The notes beneath the pieces were generated by a model. The model was given only the letters and a program-made list of their open reading frames with translations, was not told where the DNA came from and searched no databases. A stretch of DNA of 33,149 nucleotides from the NCBI GenBank assembly GCA_946997215.1, contig CAMPUL010000018.1, positions 1 through 33,149 of the forward strand, given 5' to 3'. Each line of letters opens with the position of its first letter. Within the stretch, counting starts at the first letter, position 1. The translations under genes were made by a program, and so were the position numbers. Below, one piece after another: positions 14,881-23,811 of this stretch. The DNA comes from Gardnerella vaginalis (GTDB lineage: Bacteria > Actinomycetota > Actinomycetes > Actinomycetales > Bifidobacteriaceae).

Positions 14881-17649
14881 GTGGAGGGTCCCGAAATTAA
14901 GGCTGTAGAAGCCGTTATTGATAATGGTTCATTTGGTAAGCGCACGCTGCGCTTTGAAACTGGTCGACTCGCACAACAGGCAGACGGTGCTGTTGCTGCC
15001 TACTTGGATGACGATTCCATGATTTTGTCGACGACGACTGCAGGATCTAGTCCGAAGGAAAATTACGATTTCTTCCCACTTACTGTTGATGTGGAAGAGA
15101 AGATGTATGCCGCTGGAAAGATTCCAGGTTCGTTCTTCCGCCGTGAAGGACGTCCTTCTAACGAAGCAACATTGGCATGCCGAATTATCGACCGCCCATT
15201 GCGCCCACTGTTCCCACACACTCTTCGTAACGAAGTGCAGGTTGTGGAAACTATTTTGTCTATTAATCCTGACGATGCTTACGATGTAATCGCTTTGAAC
15301 GCGGCTTCTGCATCTACTATGATTTCTGGTTTGCCATTTGAAGGCCCAGTTTCTGGTGTTCGTTTAGCTTTGATTGACGGCCAGTGGGTTGCTTTCCCAC
15401 GTTGGAGCGAACGTGAGCGTGCAGTATTTGAAATTGTTGTGGCTGGCCGAGTGATTGAAAACGGCGATGTTGCTATTGCAATGATTGAGGCTGGCGCCGG
15501 CAAGAACGCTTGGAATTTGATTTATAATGAAGGCCAAACTAAGCCGGATGAGGAAGTTGTAGCCGGTGGTTTGGAAGCTGCAAAGCCATTTATTAAGGTT
15601 ATTTGCGACGTTCAAAATGAGTTGAAGCGCATTGCAGCTAAGGAAACCAAGGAATTCCAGCTCTTCCCAGAATATACGGACGAACTTTACGCGCGTATTG
15701 ACGAAATCGCACACAAAGACTTGGATGAGGCTCTTTCTATTGCAGAAAAGCTTCCTCGTCAAGATCGCATCGCTGAAATTAAGGAAGGCGTGCGTGCTGC
15801 AATCGCAGAAGAATTCACTGATATGGACGAAGCTGAGAAAGAAAAGGAACTCGGCAACGCGTTTAAAGAATTGCAGCGTCAAATTGTTCGTCGTCGTATT
15901 TTGACGGAAGATTACCGAATTGATGGACGTGGTTTGCGCGATATTCGTACACTTTCTGCAGAAGTTGATGTTGTGCCTCGCGTTCACGGTTCTGCACTCT
16001 TCCAGCGCGGTGAAACCCAGATTTTGGGCGTAACAACTTTGAACATGCTTAAGATGGAGCAGCAGGTGGATGCGCTTTCTGGCCCACAGACTAAGCGCTA
16101 CATGCACAACTACGAAATGCCTCCATACTCCACTGGTGAAACTGGCCGCGTTGGCTCTCCAAAGCGTCGCGAAATTGGCCACGGTGCTTTGGCAGAGAAG
16201 GCTTTGGTTCCAGTTTTGCCAGGCCGCGAAGAGTTCCCATATGCTATTCGTCAGGTTTCTGAAGCTATTGGTTCTAACGGTTCCACTTCTATGGGTTCCG
16301 TTTGTGCTTCTACGCTTTCACTTCTTGCTGCTGGCGTTCCTTTGAAGGCTCCAGTTGCTGGCATTGCTATGGGCTTGGTTTCTGGAGACGTTGATGGCAA
16401 GCACATCTTTAAGACTTTAACCGATATTCTTGGCGCAGAAGATGCGTTTGGAGATATGGACTTTAAGGTTGCTGGTACGTCTGAATTTATTACTGCTTTG
16501 CAGCTTGACACAAAGCTCGATGGTATTCCAGCTGATATTTTGGCTGCCGCTTTGCAGCAAGCTCACGAGGCACGCACGACTATTCTTGAAGTGATTAACG
16601 AGTGCATTGATTGCCCAGCGGAGATGAGCCCATTTGCTCCACGCATTATTACAACTACGATTCCTGTAGATAAGATTGGTGAAGTGATTGGCCCTAAGGG
16701 CAAGATGATTAACCAGATTCAAGAAGAAACTGGTGCAGAGATTGCTATTGAAGATGATGGTACTGTTTACATCTCGTCCGAAGGTGGCGAAGCTGCCGAG
16801 AAAGCAAAGGAAATCATCGATTCTATTGCAAATCCGCGCATTCCAAAGGCTGGTGAGACTTTTACTGGTAAGGTTGTTAAGACTACGAGCTTTGGTGCTT
16901 TCGTAAACTTGACTCCTGGAAGCGACGGCTTGTTGCATATTTCCCAGATTCGTAATCTTGCTAACGGTGAGCGCATCGACACTGTTGAAGATGTGCTTAA
17001 AGAGGGAGATAGTGTAGAAGTAATCGTGCAAAGCGTAGATGAGCGCGGCAAGATTTCTTTGGCAATCCCAGGTTTTGAGAATCAGGAATCTTCTGCTCCA
17101 GCGCCTCGCGAAAACCGTGGTCGCGGATCTCGCGAAGATCGAGAAGATAGGGAAGATCGCAGAAGTGATCGTAGGCGTGCTCCACGCGACGATAGGGACG
17201 ATAGAGGAGACAGAGGCGATAGAGATGATCGTCCTCGCCGCCGCGCTGTTCGCGATGATCGCGATTCGCGCTATGACGATAGGGAAAATCGTTCTGATCG
17301 TTCCAGCCGCTACGATGAACGCTCTTCTAGAAGGGATGATCGCAGAAGCGATCGCTACGATAACAACGATTATGACGATCGTCCTCGCCGCCGTAGCGTT
17401 CGCGACGATCGCGATTCGCGCTACGACGACCGAGACGATAGCTCAAGCGAGCGCGCAGAGCGTTCCGATCGTTCCGACGACCGCGCAGAGCGCCCTCGTC
17501 GCGGATCGGATCGCAGAGTGAGTGACCGCAATTTGCGCTATGCAGCAGACGATGACCACTACGATGAGTACCGCGCTGCTCGCGAAGAGCGCTCTGAGCG
17601 CCCTCGTCGCAGAATCCGCCGCGATTTTGACCCATTTGACGAGGATTAA
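14881..17649 (+). CDS. pnp: Polyribonucleotide nucleotidyltransferase (PNPase) with long Arg/Asp-rich tail
   Basis: Phosphorolytic 3'-5' exoribonuclease involved in mRNA decay and RNA processing. Domain order: first RNase PH domain from ~12, helical domain, second RNase PH domain from ~345 ([13 protein letters not shown]), active-site segment [19 protein letters not shown] at ~515-533, KH domain around [20 protein letters not shown] (~604-623), and S1 domain ~657-730. The core is followed by ~185 residues dominated by Arg, Asp, Glu and Ser, well beyond a typical PNPase of ~700-740 residues. Part of the tail is duplicated ([19 protein letters not shown] twice). GTG 14881 has AAGGAGG at 14870-14876. 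The tail may bind RNA or partners; that is inference. Confidence 0.95.
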   Translation: MEGPEIKAVEAVIDNGSFGKRTLRFETGRLAQQADGAVAAYLDDDSMILSTTTAGSSPKENYDFFPLTVDVEEKMYAAGKIPGSFFRREGRPSNEATLACRIIDRPLRPLFPHTLRNEVQVVETILSINPDDAYDVIALNAASASTMISGLPFEGPVSGVRLALIDGQWVAFPRWSERERAVFEIVVAGRVIENGDVAIAMIEAGAGKNAWNLIYNEGQTKPDEEVVAGGLEAAKPFIKVICDVQNELKRIAAKETKEFQLFPEYTDELYARIDEIAHKDLDEALSIAEKLPRQDRIAEIKEGVRAAIAEEFTDMDEAEKEKELGNAFKELQRQIVRRRILTEDYRIDGRGLRDIRTLSAEVDVVPRVHGSALFQRGETQILGVTTLNMLKMEQQVDALSGPQTKRYMHNYEMPPYSTGETGRVGSPKRREIGHGALAEKALVPVLPGREEFPYAIRQVSEAIGSNGSTSMGSVCASTLSLLAAGVPLKAPVAGIAMGLVSGDVDGKHIFKTLTDILGAEDAFGDMDFKVAGTSEFITALQLDTKLDGIPADILAAALQQAHEARTTILEVINECIDCPAEMSPFAPRIITTTIPVDKIGEVIGPKGKMINQIQEETGAEIAIEDDGTVYISSEGGEAAEKAKEIIDSIANPRIPKAGETFTGKVVKTTSFGAFVNLTPGSDGLLHISQIRNLANGERIDTVEDVLKEGDSVEVIVQSVDERGKISLAIPGFENQESSAPAPRENRGRGSREDREDREDRRSDRRRAPRDDRDDRGDRGDRDDRPRRRAVRDDRDSRYDDRENRSDRSSRYDERSSRRDDRRSDRYDNNDYDDRPRRRSVRDDRDSRYDDRDDSSSERAERSDRSDDRAERPRRGSDRRVSDRNLRYAADDDHYDEYRAAREERSERPRRRIRRDFDPFDED
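17229..17432 (+). repeat. ~50-bp direct duplication in the pnp tail
   Basis: The segment encoding [19 protein letters not shown] (about 17227-17282) recurs at about 17377-17432 as [19 protein letters not shown] with few silent changes. It suggests tail growth by tandem or near-tandem duplication. Confidence 0.8.
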
Positions 17650-17690
17650 TCGCAAGCTAATCGCAGATTAATTGCAGACTAATCGCAAGT
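17647..17690. repeat. 11-bp tandem repeat x4 after pnp
   Basis: Four units of TAATCGCAAGC-type sequence. The first begins with the TAA stop codon of pnp. Related TAATCGC and AAGCGC pieces continue to about 17748. Confidence 0.8.
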
Positions 17691-17764
17691 CAAAAATGCA
17701 AGCGCATAAGCGCCTAATCATAAGCGCTTAATCGCCTAATCGCATAAAATAAAAATAAATCTAA

Positions 17765-17802
17765 ATGCCTTCAAGTTGCTTTTTGCGCTTGGGGGCATTT
17801 TG
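17765..17802 (+). terminator. Hairpin terminator between pnp and the reductase gene
   Basis: ATGCCTTCAAG (17765-17775) pairs with CTTGGGGGCAT (17788-17798), with two T-G wobbles, and is followed by TTTT. It ends the pnp transcript 115 nt after the stop and lies just upstream of the reductase ribosome-binding site. Confidence 0.7.
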
Positions 17803-17832
17803 AAACATTTGAAGTATTTGAACAGGAGCAAA

Positions 17833-18696
17833 ATGGCCATGAATCGCACTATAGGATCGTTCAACACTACAGCTATCGGCTTTGGTGAGATGCCATTAAC
17901 GATTGAAAACAATCTTGGACACAGTATGGGCATTGAAACAATCCACGCGGCTCTAAACGCTGGATGCACGCATATAGATACGGCATGGGCGTATTATTGC
18001 TCGGGCGGCGAGGAACAAACTGGCGAAAAGCTTGTGCGCGAGGCATTGGATAGCTGGAATGGAGACAAGTCTTCGATTCTTGTTGCAACAAAAGTCGGTC
18101 ACTTCCGCAACTTTACAGATGGAAAGCCAACGTGGGGTAAAGATGGAAAGCCAGAGCATTTGATTGCGCACGCTAAAGAGTCGGCAATGGCTCTTGGTGT
18201 AGATACGATTGATTTGCTTTACTTCCACAGGCCAGATCCAGAAGTTCCATACAACGAGTCGATTGAAGCAATGCAACAGCTGCTTGATGAGGGCGTTGCG
18301 CGAGAAATCGGCATTTCTAACGCATCTGTTGAGCAGATTGACATTGCGCGTGGGATTTTGGGAGAAAAGCTTGTTGCTGTTCAAAATCAGTATTCGCCAG
18401 TGCATCTAGAAAATGAAGACACGTTGCAATATTGCAAGAAGCTTGGAATTGCGTTTGTTTGCTGGAGTCCTCTTGGAGGGTTCCGTCACCCGTACGACGA
18501 GCATCTTTTTGACCCATTCCGCAAAGTTGCAAATGATCACAACGTTAGCTATCAACAGGTTGTTTTGGCTTGGGAGCTTGCTAAAGGAAACAATGTTTTT
18601 GTTATTCCAGGCGCGCATAGGCCAGCTACGATTTTAGATAGCTTAAAGGCTGCAGATTTGCAATTAAGCGATGAAGAATTAGCTTATTTGGGTTAG
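17833..18696 (+). CDS. Aldo/keto reductase
   Basis: A 287-residue NAD(P)H-dependent oxidoreductase. The fold begins FNTTAIGFGEMPL. The catalytic residues can be followed: Asp in THIDTAWAYY, Tyr a few residues on, Lys in ATKVGH and His in YFHRPDP. The C-terminal NVFVIPGAHRPATILDSL segment matches the cofactor phosphate site. I chose ATG 17833, with AGGAG 4 nt upstream; ATG 17839 is also possible. An open frame reaches back to 17776 through a terminator hairpin and is not likely to be used. Substrate unknown. Confidence 0.9.
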   Translation: MAMNRTIGSFNTTAIGFGEMPLTIENNLGHSMGIETIHAALNAGCTHIDTAWAYYCSGGEEQTGEKLVREALDSWNGDKSSILVATKVGHFRNFTDGKPTWGKDGKPEHLIAHAKESAMALGVDTIDLLYFHRPDPEVPYNESIEAMQQLLDEGVAREIGISNASVEQIDIARGILGEKLVAVQNQYSPVHLENEDTLQYCKKLGIAFVCWSPLGGFRHPYDEHLFDPFRKVANDHNVSYQQVVLAWELAKGNNVFVIPGAHRPATILDSLKAADLQLSDEELAYLG

Positions 18697-18714
18697 TTTA
18701 ATTTTGATTAACTT

Positions 18715-18767
18715 TTACATCAAATAAGTTGTTACATCAAATAAGACAAAACGAATAAGACAAAACG
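18715..18767. repeat. Two interleaved direct repeats upstream of pgeF-like gene
   Basis: TTACATCAAATAAG occurs at 18715-18728 and 18732-18745. AATAAGACAAAACG occurs in tandem at 18740-18753 and 18754-18767. Together they fill the leader of the next gene, which has no recognisable ribosome-binding site. Confidence 0.85.
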
Positions 18768-18779
18768 AAAGCGAATAAT

Positions 18780-19745
18780 ATGCAAGAAACTAGCGTAGCA
18801 GGAATGCCACTTGCGCATGAAGACGAAGATGGCTTGCCAATTCCAGTGACAATTCCAGTGCCACTGGGCGCGCGCGCTCATGCTGTTTTTACAACGCGAT
18901 TAGGTGGAATTTCCGAAGGTGCGTTTGCTTCGCTTAATTTAGGAGGCAAAGCTGGCGACGATGCTAAATCTGTGTTTAGCAACCGTTGTGCTTTGCAACG
19001 CGCGCTTAAATCTGACTTGTGTCTTGTTAGCCAAGTTCACGGAAATAGCGTTTTTGATGCAGATTCAATAGTTGATTCGTGGAATGCTCCGTATGGATTT
19101 GATGCTACAGGTTTTGCAGATTCACACGCTAAAATCGAAGCGGACGCGCAAGTTTCAACTGCTTGCTCACTTGCTTTAGGAATGTTTGCTGCGGATTGCT
19201 TGCCAGTTTTGCTCGCGGATAGTGAATCTGGTGTAATTGCTGCAGCACATTGCGGCAGAAAAGGTTTAATGGCTGGCGTGCTTGATTCTGTTATTGAAGC
19301 AATGTGCGAAAAGGGAGCCGAACGCTCGAATATAACAGCTGTTTTGGGACCATGCATTTGTGGTGATTGCTACGAAGTTGGCGAAGAAATAGCGTACGAT
19401 TTTGAACGCCGATACCCGCAAACTGTAACGCAAACGCGTTTTGGTGGACTTGGAATTGATATTGCAGAAGCTGCTCGCATTGATCTAGCGCTTGCAGGAG
19501 TTGCAAACGTTGTTGACGCTTTGCCGCGCGTTACAGCTGCAACGCAATATTTGGCTAAAGACGAAGAGTTGCAAACGATTTGTAAGGTAGACGGCGAAGG
19601 TGAAGCGCTGGAAAGTCGCCTTAAGGTGTTGCAAAACCCAATGTGTACGCTGGAAAATCCATTATGGTATTCTCACAGGCGCGCTGGTCTTGCAGGAAAA
19701 TCTCACGAAGGACGATTGCTTGCGCTTGTAGTTAAAGACAAGTAA
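18780..19745 (+). CDS. YfiH/PgeF family protein (laccase-domain, purine nucleoside phosphorylase-like)
   Basis: A 321-residue protein of the family once called multicopper polyphenol oxidase. The three family signatures are present: SQVHGNSV (His), AADCLPVLL (Cys) and AAHCGRKGLMAG (His, usually HAGWRG), plus GPCICGDCYEVG. Characterised members act on purine nucleosides or edit peptidoglycan precursors (PgeF). Family proteins are usually ~240-280 residues; this one is longer, including ~25 extra N-terminal residues. ATG 18780 is the only sensible start, though its ribosome-binding site is poor (ACGAAAGCGA). In many bacteria the gene sits near division genes; here a DivIVA-like gene is about 800 bp downstream. 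Confidence 0.85.
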   Translation: MQETSVAGMPLAHEDEDGLPIPVTIPVPLGARAHAVFTTRLGGISEGAFASLNLGGKAGDDAKSVFSNRCALQRALKSDLCLVSQVHGNSVFDADSIVDSWNAPYGFDATGFADSHAKIEADAQVSTACSLALGMFAADCLPVLLADSESGVIAAAHCGRKGLMAGVLDSVIEAMCEKGAERSNITAVLGPCICGDCYEVGEEIAYDFERRYPQTVTQTRFGGLGIDIAEAARIDLALAGVANVVDALPRVTAATQYLAKDEELQTICKVDGEGEALESRLKVLQNPMCTLENPLWYSHRRAGLAGKSHEGRLLALVVKDK

Positions 19746-19781
19746 AAGCTATTGTTAGAAAGCTATAGAAAGCTATTGTTA
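19745..19781. repeat. 13-bp direct repeat ending at a start codon
   Basis: AAAGCTATTGTTA occurs at 19745-19757 and 19769-19781. The final A of the second copy is the first base of the ATG of the next gene. AGAAAGCTAT fills the gap. Confidence 0.85.
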
Positions 19782-20464
19782 TGAATCAAATTAACGTAGT
19801 GATTTCTGGGTTTGGGCCATACGAGGATTTAAGCATAAATCCTTCGCACGAAGTGCCGCTAGCTCTTGAACACGCCAAAAATGGCGATTTGCTTGCGGAT
19901 TTTGATCTTCTAGAAGATGTTAGCGTAAAAATCACGTCTGTAATGTTGCCAATCAGCTTTGCAAATGCTTGGCCTCATCTTTTAGAAACGATTAACGCGC
20001 AAGACGCGGATATTGTAATTGCAACAGGCGTAAAGCACGCGGCTCGTGGAGTGCAACTAGAACGATGTGCTACAAACATAATGGATGCAAATAAGCCAGA
20101 CGTAGATAACCACACTCCTCAAAGCGTACCAATCGTTGAAAATGGGCCTGCTGCGTACTGGACTAGGCTGCCGCTAAGAATGATTCTAAACGATTTTGCT
20201 CATAGTGGGATTGCATCCACACTAAGCTCGGATGCAGGAACATACGTTTGCAATTCGCTATTTTATAGATTGCTAGATTGGGCGTCGAATAATTCTAAAA
20301 AGCGCATAATTGCAGGGTTTGTAAGTTTTCCGCCAGTGGTTGCGTTGCATGATGCACGCCACGGGCTGCCATTGGACGCGCAGATAAAAGCTGGAAAAAG
20401 CATAATTTGCGAAGCTGTAAATTACTATATGAAACCTTCGTCTTCGGGAATATTGCTCAAGTAG
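19781..20464 (+). CDS. Pyroglutamyl-peptidase-like protein (C15 family), catalytic His replaced
   Basis: A 227-residue protein, close to the usual ~215. The C15 family removes N-terminal pyroglutamate using Glu, Cys and His. Seen: ISGFGPYEDLSINPS at the N-terminus, QLERCATNI with Glu94, and GTYVCNSLFY with Cys157. The Glu-Cys spacing (63) equals that of Bacillus Pcp. The next motif, normally GFIHVP with the catalytic His, reads GFVSFPP with Ser182. His190 and His194 lie a little beyond. The protein may be inactive, have altered chemistry, or use another His. It is probably co-transcribed with the PgeF-like gene 35 nt upstream. The family call is firm, the activity is not. Confidence 0.82.
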   Translation: MNQINVVISGFGPYEDLSINPSHEVPLALEHAKNGDLLADFDLLEDVSVKITSVMLPISFANAWPHLLETINAQDADIVIATGVKHAARGVQLERCATNIMDANKPDVDNHTPQSVPIVENGPAAYWTRLPLRMILNDFAHSGIASTLSSDAGTYVCNSLFYRLLDWASNNSKKRIIAGFVSFPPVVALHDARHGLPLDAQIKAGKSIICEAVNYYMKPSSSGILLK

Positions 20465-20571
20465 TTTGCGCGACACGCTCGAGTGTTTTAGCAACTAAAG
20501 TGATAGCGTTATTGCTGATGGAGTGTGCACGATAAGTAGTAGTCGTGCGGGGGTTTGTGAAAGGAATAAAT

Positions 20572-21963
20572 ATGGTGCCAGATCGTTTCCCAACTGCTTT
20601 GCGAGGGTACGACAAAGATAAAGTCAACGAAGCCTTTACCAACTATGAGCGCACAATATCGCGTTTGCGTGAACAAGTGCGATCTAGTGACGAATCTATT
20701 CTTCAATTGCAAGCACAATTGCAAGAAGAAAAAAATAATGTAAAACGTGCAAAAAGCGGAAATACTTTTGCATCTTTGGGCGCAAATGCGCAACAATTAC
20801 TTGCTTCGGCAGAACAGACGAGTGCACAATTAATTGAGCGTGCAAAGCAAGACGCTGCGTCTATTAAAAAAACGGCTCAAGCTCAGGCAGGAACTTTGCT
20901 GAATAATGCAAAATTAGACGCGGAACATTTGCTTCAAGAAGCGCAAACTAAGGCAGATACGCTGCTTTCTACGGCAAGTAATAAGGCAAATCAGATGACA
21001 AGCGCTGCGAAAGAGGATTCAGAGCGTTTGCGCGAAACAACGAGTAAAGATGTTAATGCACAAAAAGATGCTGCAACGCTAGAAATCAACAATGCGCGTG
21101 AAGAGCACACGAAGCGAATGGCATCCGAAAAATCCGAGCAAGAACGTGCAATTGCACAGCTAAAGGCGGATGCAGCGCAAAAAATCGCGGAACAAAGGTC
21201 GGCTGCAAACGCGGAAATCGCACATGCTAAAGCAGAAACGAATGATCAAATTGAATCGGCTTTAGCAGAGGCGAATAAGAAGCTTGCAGATATGCAAGAG
21301 CGCGCAACAAAGATGATGGCGGATGCTCAGCGCAAGGCTGGCGAAATCACGGATGCTGCAGCTGCAAAGGCCCAAGAGATTGCAGACGAAGCGCAAGTTG
21401 AGCGCACGCGTACTCTTAGCCAAGTTAGTGCAGAAGTTGAGCAAATTAGAAACGATATTGCCGCTCAGCAAGAAGAGGCCACAAAAAAGGTGAACGAGCT
21501 TATTTCTGGTCTAAAAGAGCGCGAGCGTGCTGCGCAAGAAGAGGCGGATGCGCTTGTTGCTAGAGCGAAAACAGTGCATCAAGATGCGGATGATTATGCT
21601 GCTCAAGCGCATAAGGATGCGGATGCTCAGGCTGCGCAAATCGTTCGCAAAGCTATGAAAGACGCTACTGCTCAAGTGGAAGAGCGTAGGGCGGCGGCTC
21701 AGAAGGAGCTGGACGGCATGACGGCGCGCTTAACGCAGTTGCAGCATAGGGAAGCGCAAATCACGCAGCGCGTTACTGAGCTTAGGTCGCTTTTTGCAAA
21801 CGCATTCTCGGGATTTGACTTTGGAGATGCATCTGGCAAGCAGAGCAATTCTGGCGATTCTGCAGGTGATGATGCTTCGGAGCGTAGAGATGCGGATGCT
21901 CAAAAGCAGGCTAGAAAAGACGCTCAAGCTCAAGTTGAAGAGGCAATTGCGCAGGAGTCTTGA
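20572..21963 (+). CDS. DivIVA-like coiled-coil protein
   Basis: A 463-residue protein. ATG 20572 has AAGGAA at 20561-20566; an upstream start at 20545 would overrun this site. The N-terminus FPTALRGYDKDKVNEAFTNYERTISRLR resembles the membrane-targeting region of DivIVA/Wag31 (FxxxxRGYDxxEVDxFL). About 330 residues of almost unbroken Ala/Gln/Lys/Glu-rich coiled coil follow, then a short Gly/Ser/Asp tail. Actinobacterial relatives organise polar growth and septum-linked cell-wall synthesis. It is longer than typical Wag31 (~260-300 residues), so it could be a second scaffold related to DivIVA rather than the main one. No enzyme domain is present. Confidence 0.72.
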   Translation: MVPDRFPTALRGYDKDKVNEAFTNYERTISRLREQVRSSDESILQLQAQLQEEKNNVKRAKSGNTFASLGANAQQLLASAEQTSAQLIERAKQDAASIKKTAQAQAGTLLNNAKLDAEHLLQEAQTKADTLLSTASNKANQMTSAAKEDSERLRETTSKDVNAQKDAATLEINNAREEHTKRMASEKSEQERAIAQLKADAAQKIAEQRSAANAEIAHAKAETNDQIESALAEANKKLADMQERATKMMADAQRKAGEITDAAAAKAQEIADEAQVERTRTLSQVSAEVEQIRNDIAAQQEEATKKVNELISGLKERERAAQEEADALVARAKTVHQDADDYAAQAHKDADAQAAQIVRKAMKDATAQVEERRAAAQKELDGMTARLTQLQHREAQITQRVTELRSLFANAFSGFDFGDASGKQSNSGDSAGDDASERRDADAQKQARKDAQAQVEEAIAQES

Positions 21964-22106
21964 TTTGCTGGCGTAGATGCGCGCGGTGTGATTTGGATGC
22001 GTGATTTGCGCGGAAAAATCGCAAGCAGACGCAAGATTTGCGAAAAAAGCTAAAATAAACTATAAAAAATAAACATAAAATAAGAAAAAACAAGAAAGGC
22101 TATACA

Positions 22107-23441
22107 GTGACTGAAATCTCTGAATTAAGTGCCGAAGCTTTGCAAGGTTTGCGCGACGATTTTGACGCAAATCCATTGAATCGTTTGGCAATGAACGGCG
22201 TTACGGCTGCAGGAATCGAAAAAGTGGCGCGAAATTACGACCGCGCTCGCTTGCTGCAGCGCCGATTCTCAACGGTTGTGGATAATGGCGACGCAAGGCA
22301 TCAGGATCATTCTGGTCGCTGCTGGTTATTTAGCTCTTTGAATGTTGCGCGATTTGTTGCTAAAAAATCGCTTAAAGTTAAGGATTTTGAGTTTTCGCAA
22401 AATTACGCAATGTACTTCGATAAGCTTGAGCGAATCAACTACTTCTTAAAGGATGTTGCGGCTCTTGTTCGCTCTGGAGAGCCTTCCGATTCTCGTTTAT
22501 TGCAGCATTTGCTCAGTGACGTTATGGGTGACGGCGGTCAGTGGACTATGGCTATGAACGTCTATAAGAAGTATGGCGCTGTTCCTAAGGATTTGTATCC
22601 AGAAACCGAGTCTTCTAAAGACACTGGCGATATGAATACTCAGCTTAAAAAGCTTTTGCATACAGCTGTGGCTCACATGTACGCCAACGCTGCCGACATT
22701 GACAATATTGTTGACACCACTATGGCTGCGGGGCATAGGATTCTTACAATCCACCTGGGTGAGCCGCCAAAGAGCTTCGATTGGGAGTGGACAGACGAGG
22801 ACGGAAAGTTCCATCGCGATGGCGAAATTACTCCAGTTGAGTTTTGGAAGAAGTACGTTACTGCTGGTTTGGAAGACTACGTTTGCTTGGTGGACGATCC
22901 GCGTGCGGAGCATCCAAAGGGCAAGAAGATTGCGATTGAGCACTTGGGCAATGTTGCTGGCGGAGACTCTACGGAATATTTGAACGTGCCAAATCAGTTT
23001 ATGAAGGATTGCGTGCGTAAGATTCTTGTTGAGCAGGGCATTCCAGTTTGGTTTGGTGCGGATTGCCACCCTATGATGGATCGCGATAATGGCGCGTGGG
23101 CTACGGATTTGTTTGAGTACGATCGCGTTTACGGCGTTGATTTTGATTTGAACAAGGAGCAGCGTGTGCGTTTTGCTGATTCGGCTATGAATCATGCTAT
23201 GGCGTTTGCTGGAGTTGACGTTGCGGATGACGGCACGACTACTCGTCGTTGGCGCGTGGAGAACTCTTGGGGTGCGGATATTGCCGACAAGGGTTACTTT
23301 ACTATGAGCGACGATTGGTTTACTGAGTACGTGTACGAGGTGGCTGTGCCTAAGGCGCTTTTGCCAGAAGAATATAAGAAAGCACTAGAAGAACCAGCAA
23401 TCGTTTTACCGGCGTGGGACCCAATGGGCGCGCTCGCCTAG
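22107..23441 (+). CDS. pepC: Aminopeptidase C (bleomycin hydrolase family, C1B)
   Basis: A 444-residue cytosolic cysteine aminopeptidase, the usual PepC length, that trims peptides for amino-acid nutrition. Catalytic residues seen: Cys72 in HSGRCWLF, His363 in MNHAMAF and Asn386 in VENSWG. The C-terminus ends PMGALA; in PepC and bleomycin hydrolase the last residues reach into the active site and make the enzyme an aminopeptidase. GTG 22107 follows AAGAAAGG at 22089-22096. The stop codon lies inside the first hairpin of the downstream repeat cluster. Confidence 0.93.
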   Translation: MTEISELSAEALQGLRDDFDANPLNRLAMNGVTAAGIEKVARNYDRARLLQRRFSTVVDNGDARHQDHSGRCWLFSSLNVARFVAKKSLKVKDFEFSQNYAMYFDKLERINYFLKDVAALVRSGEPSDSRLLQHLLSDVMGDGGQWTMAMNVYKKYGAVPKDLYPETESSKDTGDMNTQLKKLLHTAVAHMYANAADIDNIVDTTMAAGHRILTIHLGEPPKSFDWEWTDEDGKFHRDGEITPVEFWKKYVTAGLEDYVCLVDDPRAEHPKGKKIAIEHLGNVAGGDSTEYLNVPNQFMKDCVRKILVEQGIPVWFGADCHPMMDRDNGAWATDLFEYDRVYGVDFDLNKEQRVRFADSAMNHAMAFAGVDVADDGTTTRRWRVENSWGADIADKGYFTMSDDWFTEYVYEVAVPKALLPEEYKKALEEPAIVLPAWDPMGALA

Positions 23442-23555
23442 GCTAATTTCACTAGGAAATTAGCCTACTCGAGCGCGCCCGAGCTTGCTCAGGTTGAAAG
23501 TCCAGTGGACTTTCAACGCAAGCGAGGCCTGCTGCGTCTCGATTGACGCAGCAGG
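23431..23555 (+). repeat. Nested-hairpin repeat unit B1
   Basis: Hairpin 1 has outer arms CGCTCG/CGAGCG (23431-23436, 23470-23475) around GGCTAATTTC/GAAATTAGCC (23441-23450, 23456-23465) and covers the pepC stop codon. Junction GCGCCCGAGC follows. Hairpin 2 has outer GCTTGC/GCAAGC (23483-23488, 23518-23523) around GTTGAAAGTCC/GGACTTTCAAC (23493-23503, 23507-23517). Spacer GAGG. Hairpin 3 is CCTGCTGCGTC/GACGCAGCAGG (23528-23538, 23545-23555). Hairpin 1 may also serve as a transcript end for pepC, but it lacks a T-run. Confidence 0.88.
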
Positions 23556-23584
23556 TGCCACTCTAAGTGTGTATGTGCTTTTTT

Positions 23585-23679
23585 GCGCTTCGCGTTACTC
23601 CAAAGCGCCCGAGCTGCTTAGGGCAGAAGCATCGCTTCTGCTGCAGCGAGGACGTTCGCGCGCTTAGACCGCGCGAACG
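23585..23679 (+). repeat. Nested-hairpin repeat unit B2
   Basis: Hairpin 1 GCGCTT/AAGCGC (23585-23590, 23603-23608), junction GCGCCCGAGC. Hairpin 2 has outer GCTGC/GCAGC (23613-23617, 23643-23647) around GCAGAAGC/GCTTCTGC (23623-23630, 23634-23641). Spacer GAGGA. Hairpin 3 is CGTTCGCGCG/CGCGCGAACG (23653-23662, 23670-23679). Confidence 0.88.
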
Positions 23680-23688
23680 ATATGGCTT

Positions 23689-23797
23689 AGCTTGAAATCA
23701 CTAGGATTTCAAGCTACTCTAATGCGCCCGAGCCACTTAAGGCAGAAGCATTGCTTCTGCGTGGCGAGGACATTCGCGCGCGTAGACCGCGCGAATG
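23689..23797 (+). repeat. Nested-hairpin repeat unit B3
   Basis: Hairpin 1 AGCTTGAAATC/GATTTCAAGCT (23689-23699, 23705-23715) with loop ACTAG as in B1, junction GCGCCCGAGC. Hairpin 2 has outer GCCAC/GTGGC (23732-23736, 23761-23765) around GCAGAAGC/GCTTCTGC (23742-23749, 23753-23760). Spacer GAGGA. Hairpin 3 is CATTCGCGCG/CGCGCGAATG (23771-23780, 23788-23797). Confidence 0.88.
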
Positions 23798-23811
23798 CAA
23801 TGGCCTAGCTT

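Noticed and set aside
15364..16182. 272-codon minus-strand frame inside pnp
   Set aside because: Antisense shadow of a well-conserved gene, with no family resemblance and Cys/Phe/Asn-rich composition.
22497..23195. 232-codon minus-strand frame inside pepC
   Set aside because: Antisense shadow of PepC, with no ribosome-binding site or known domain.
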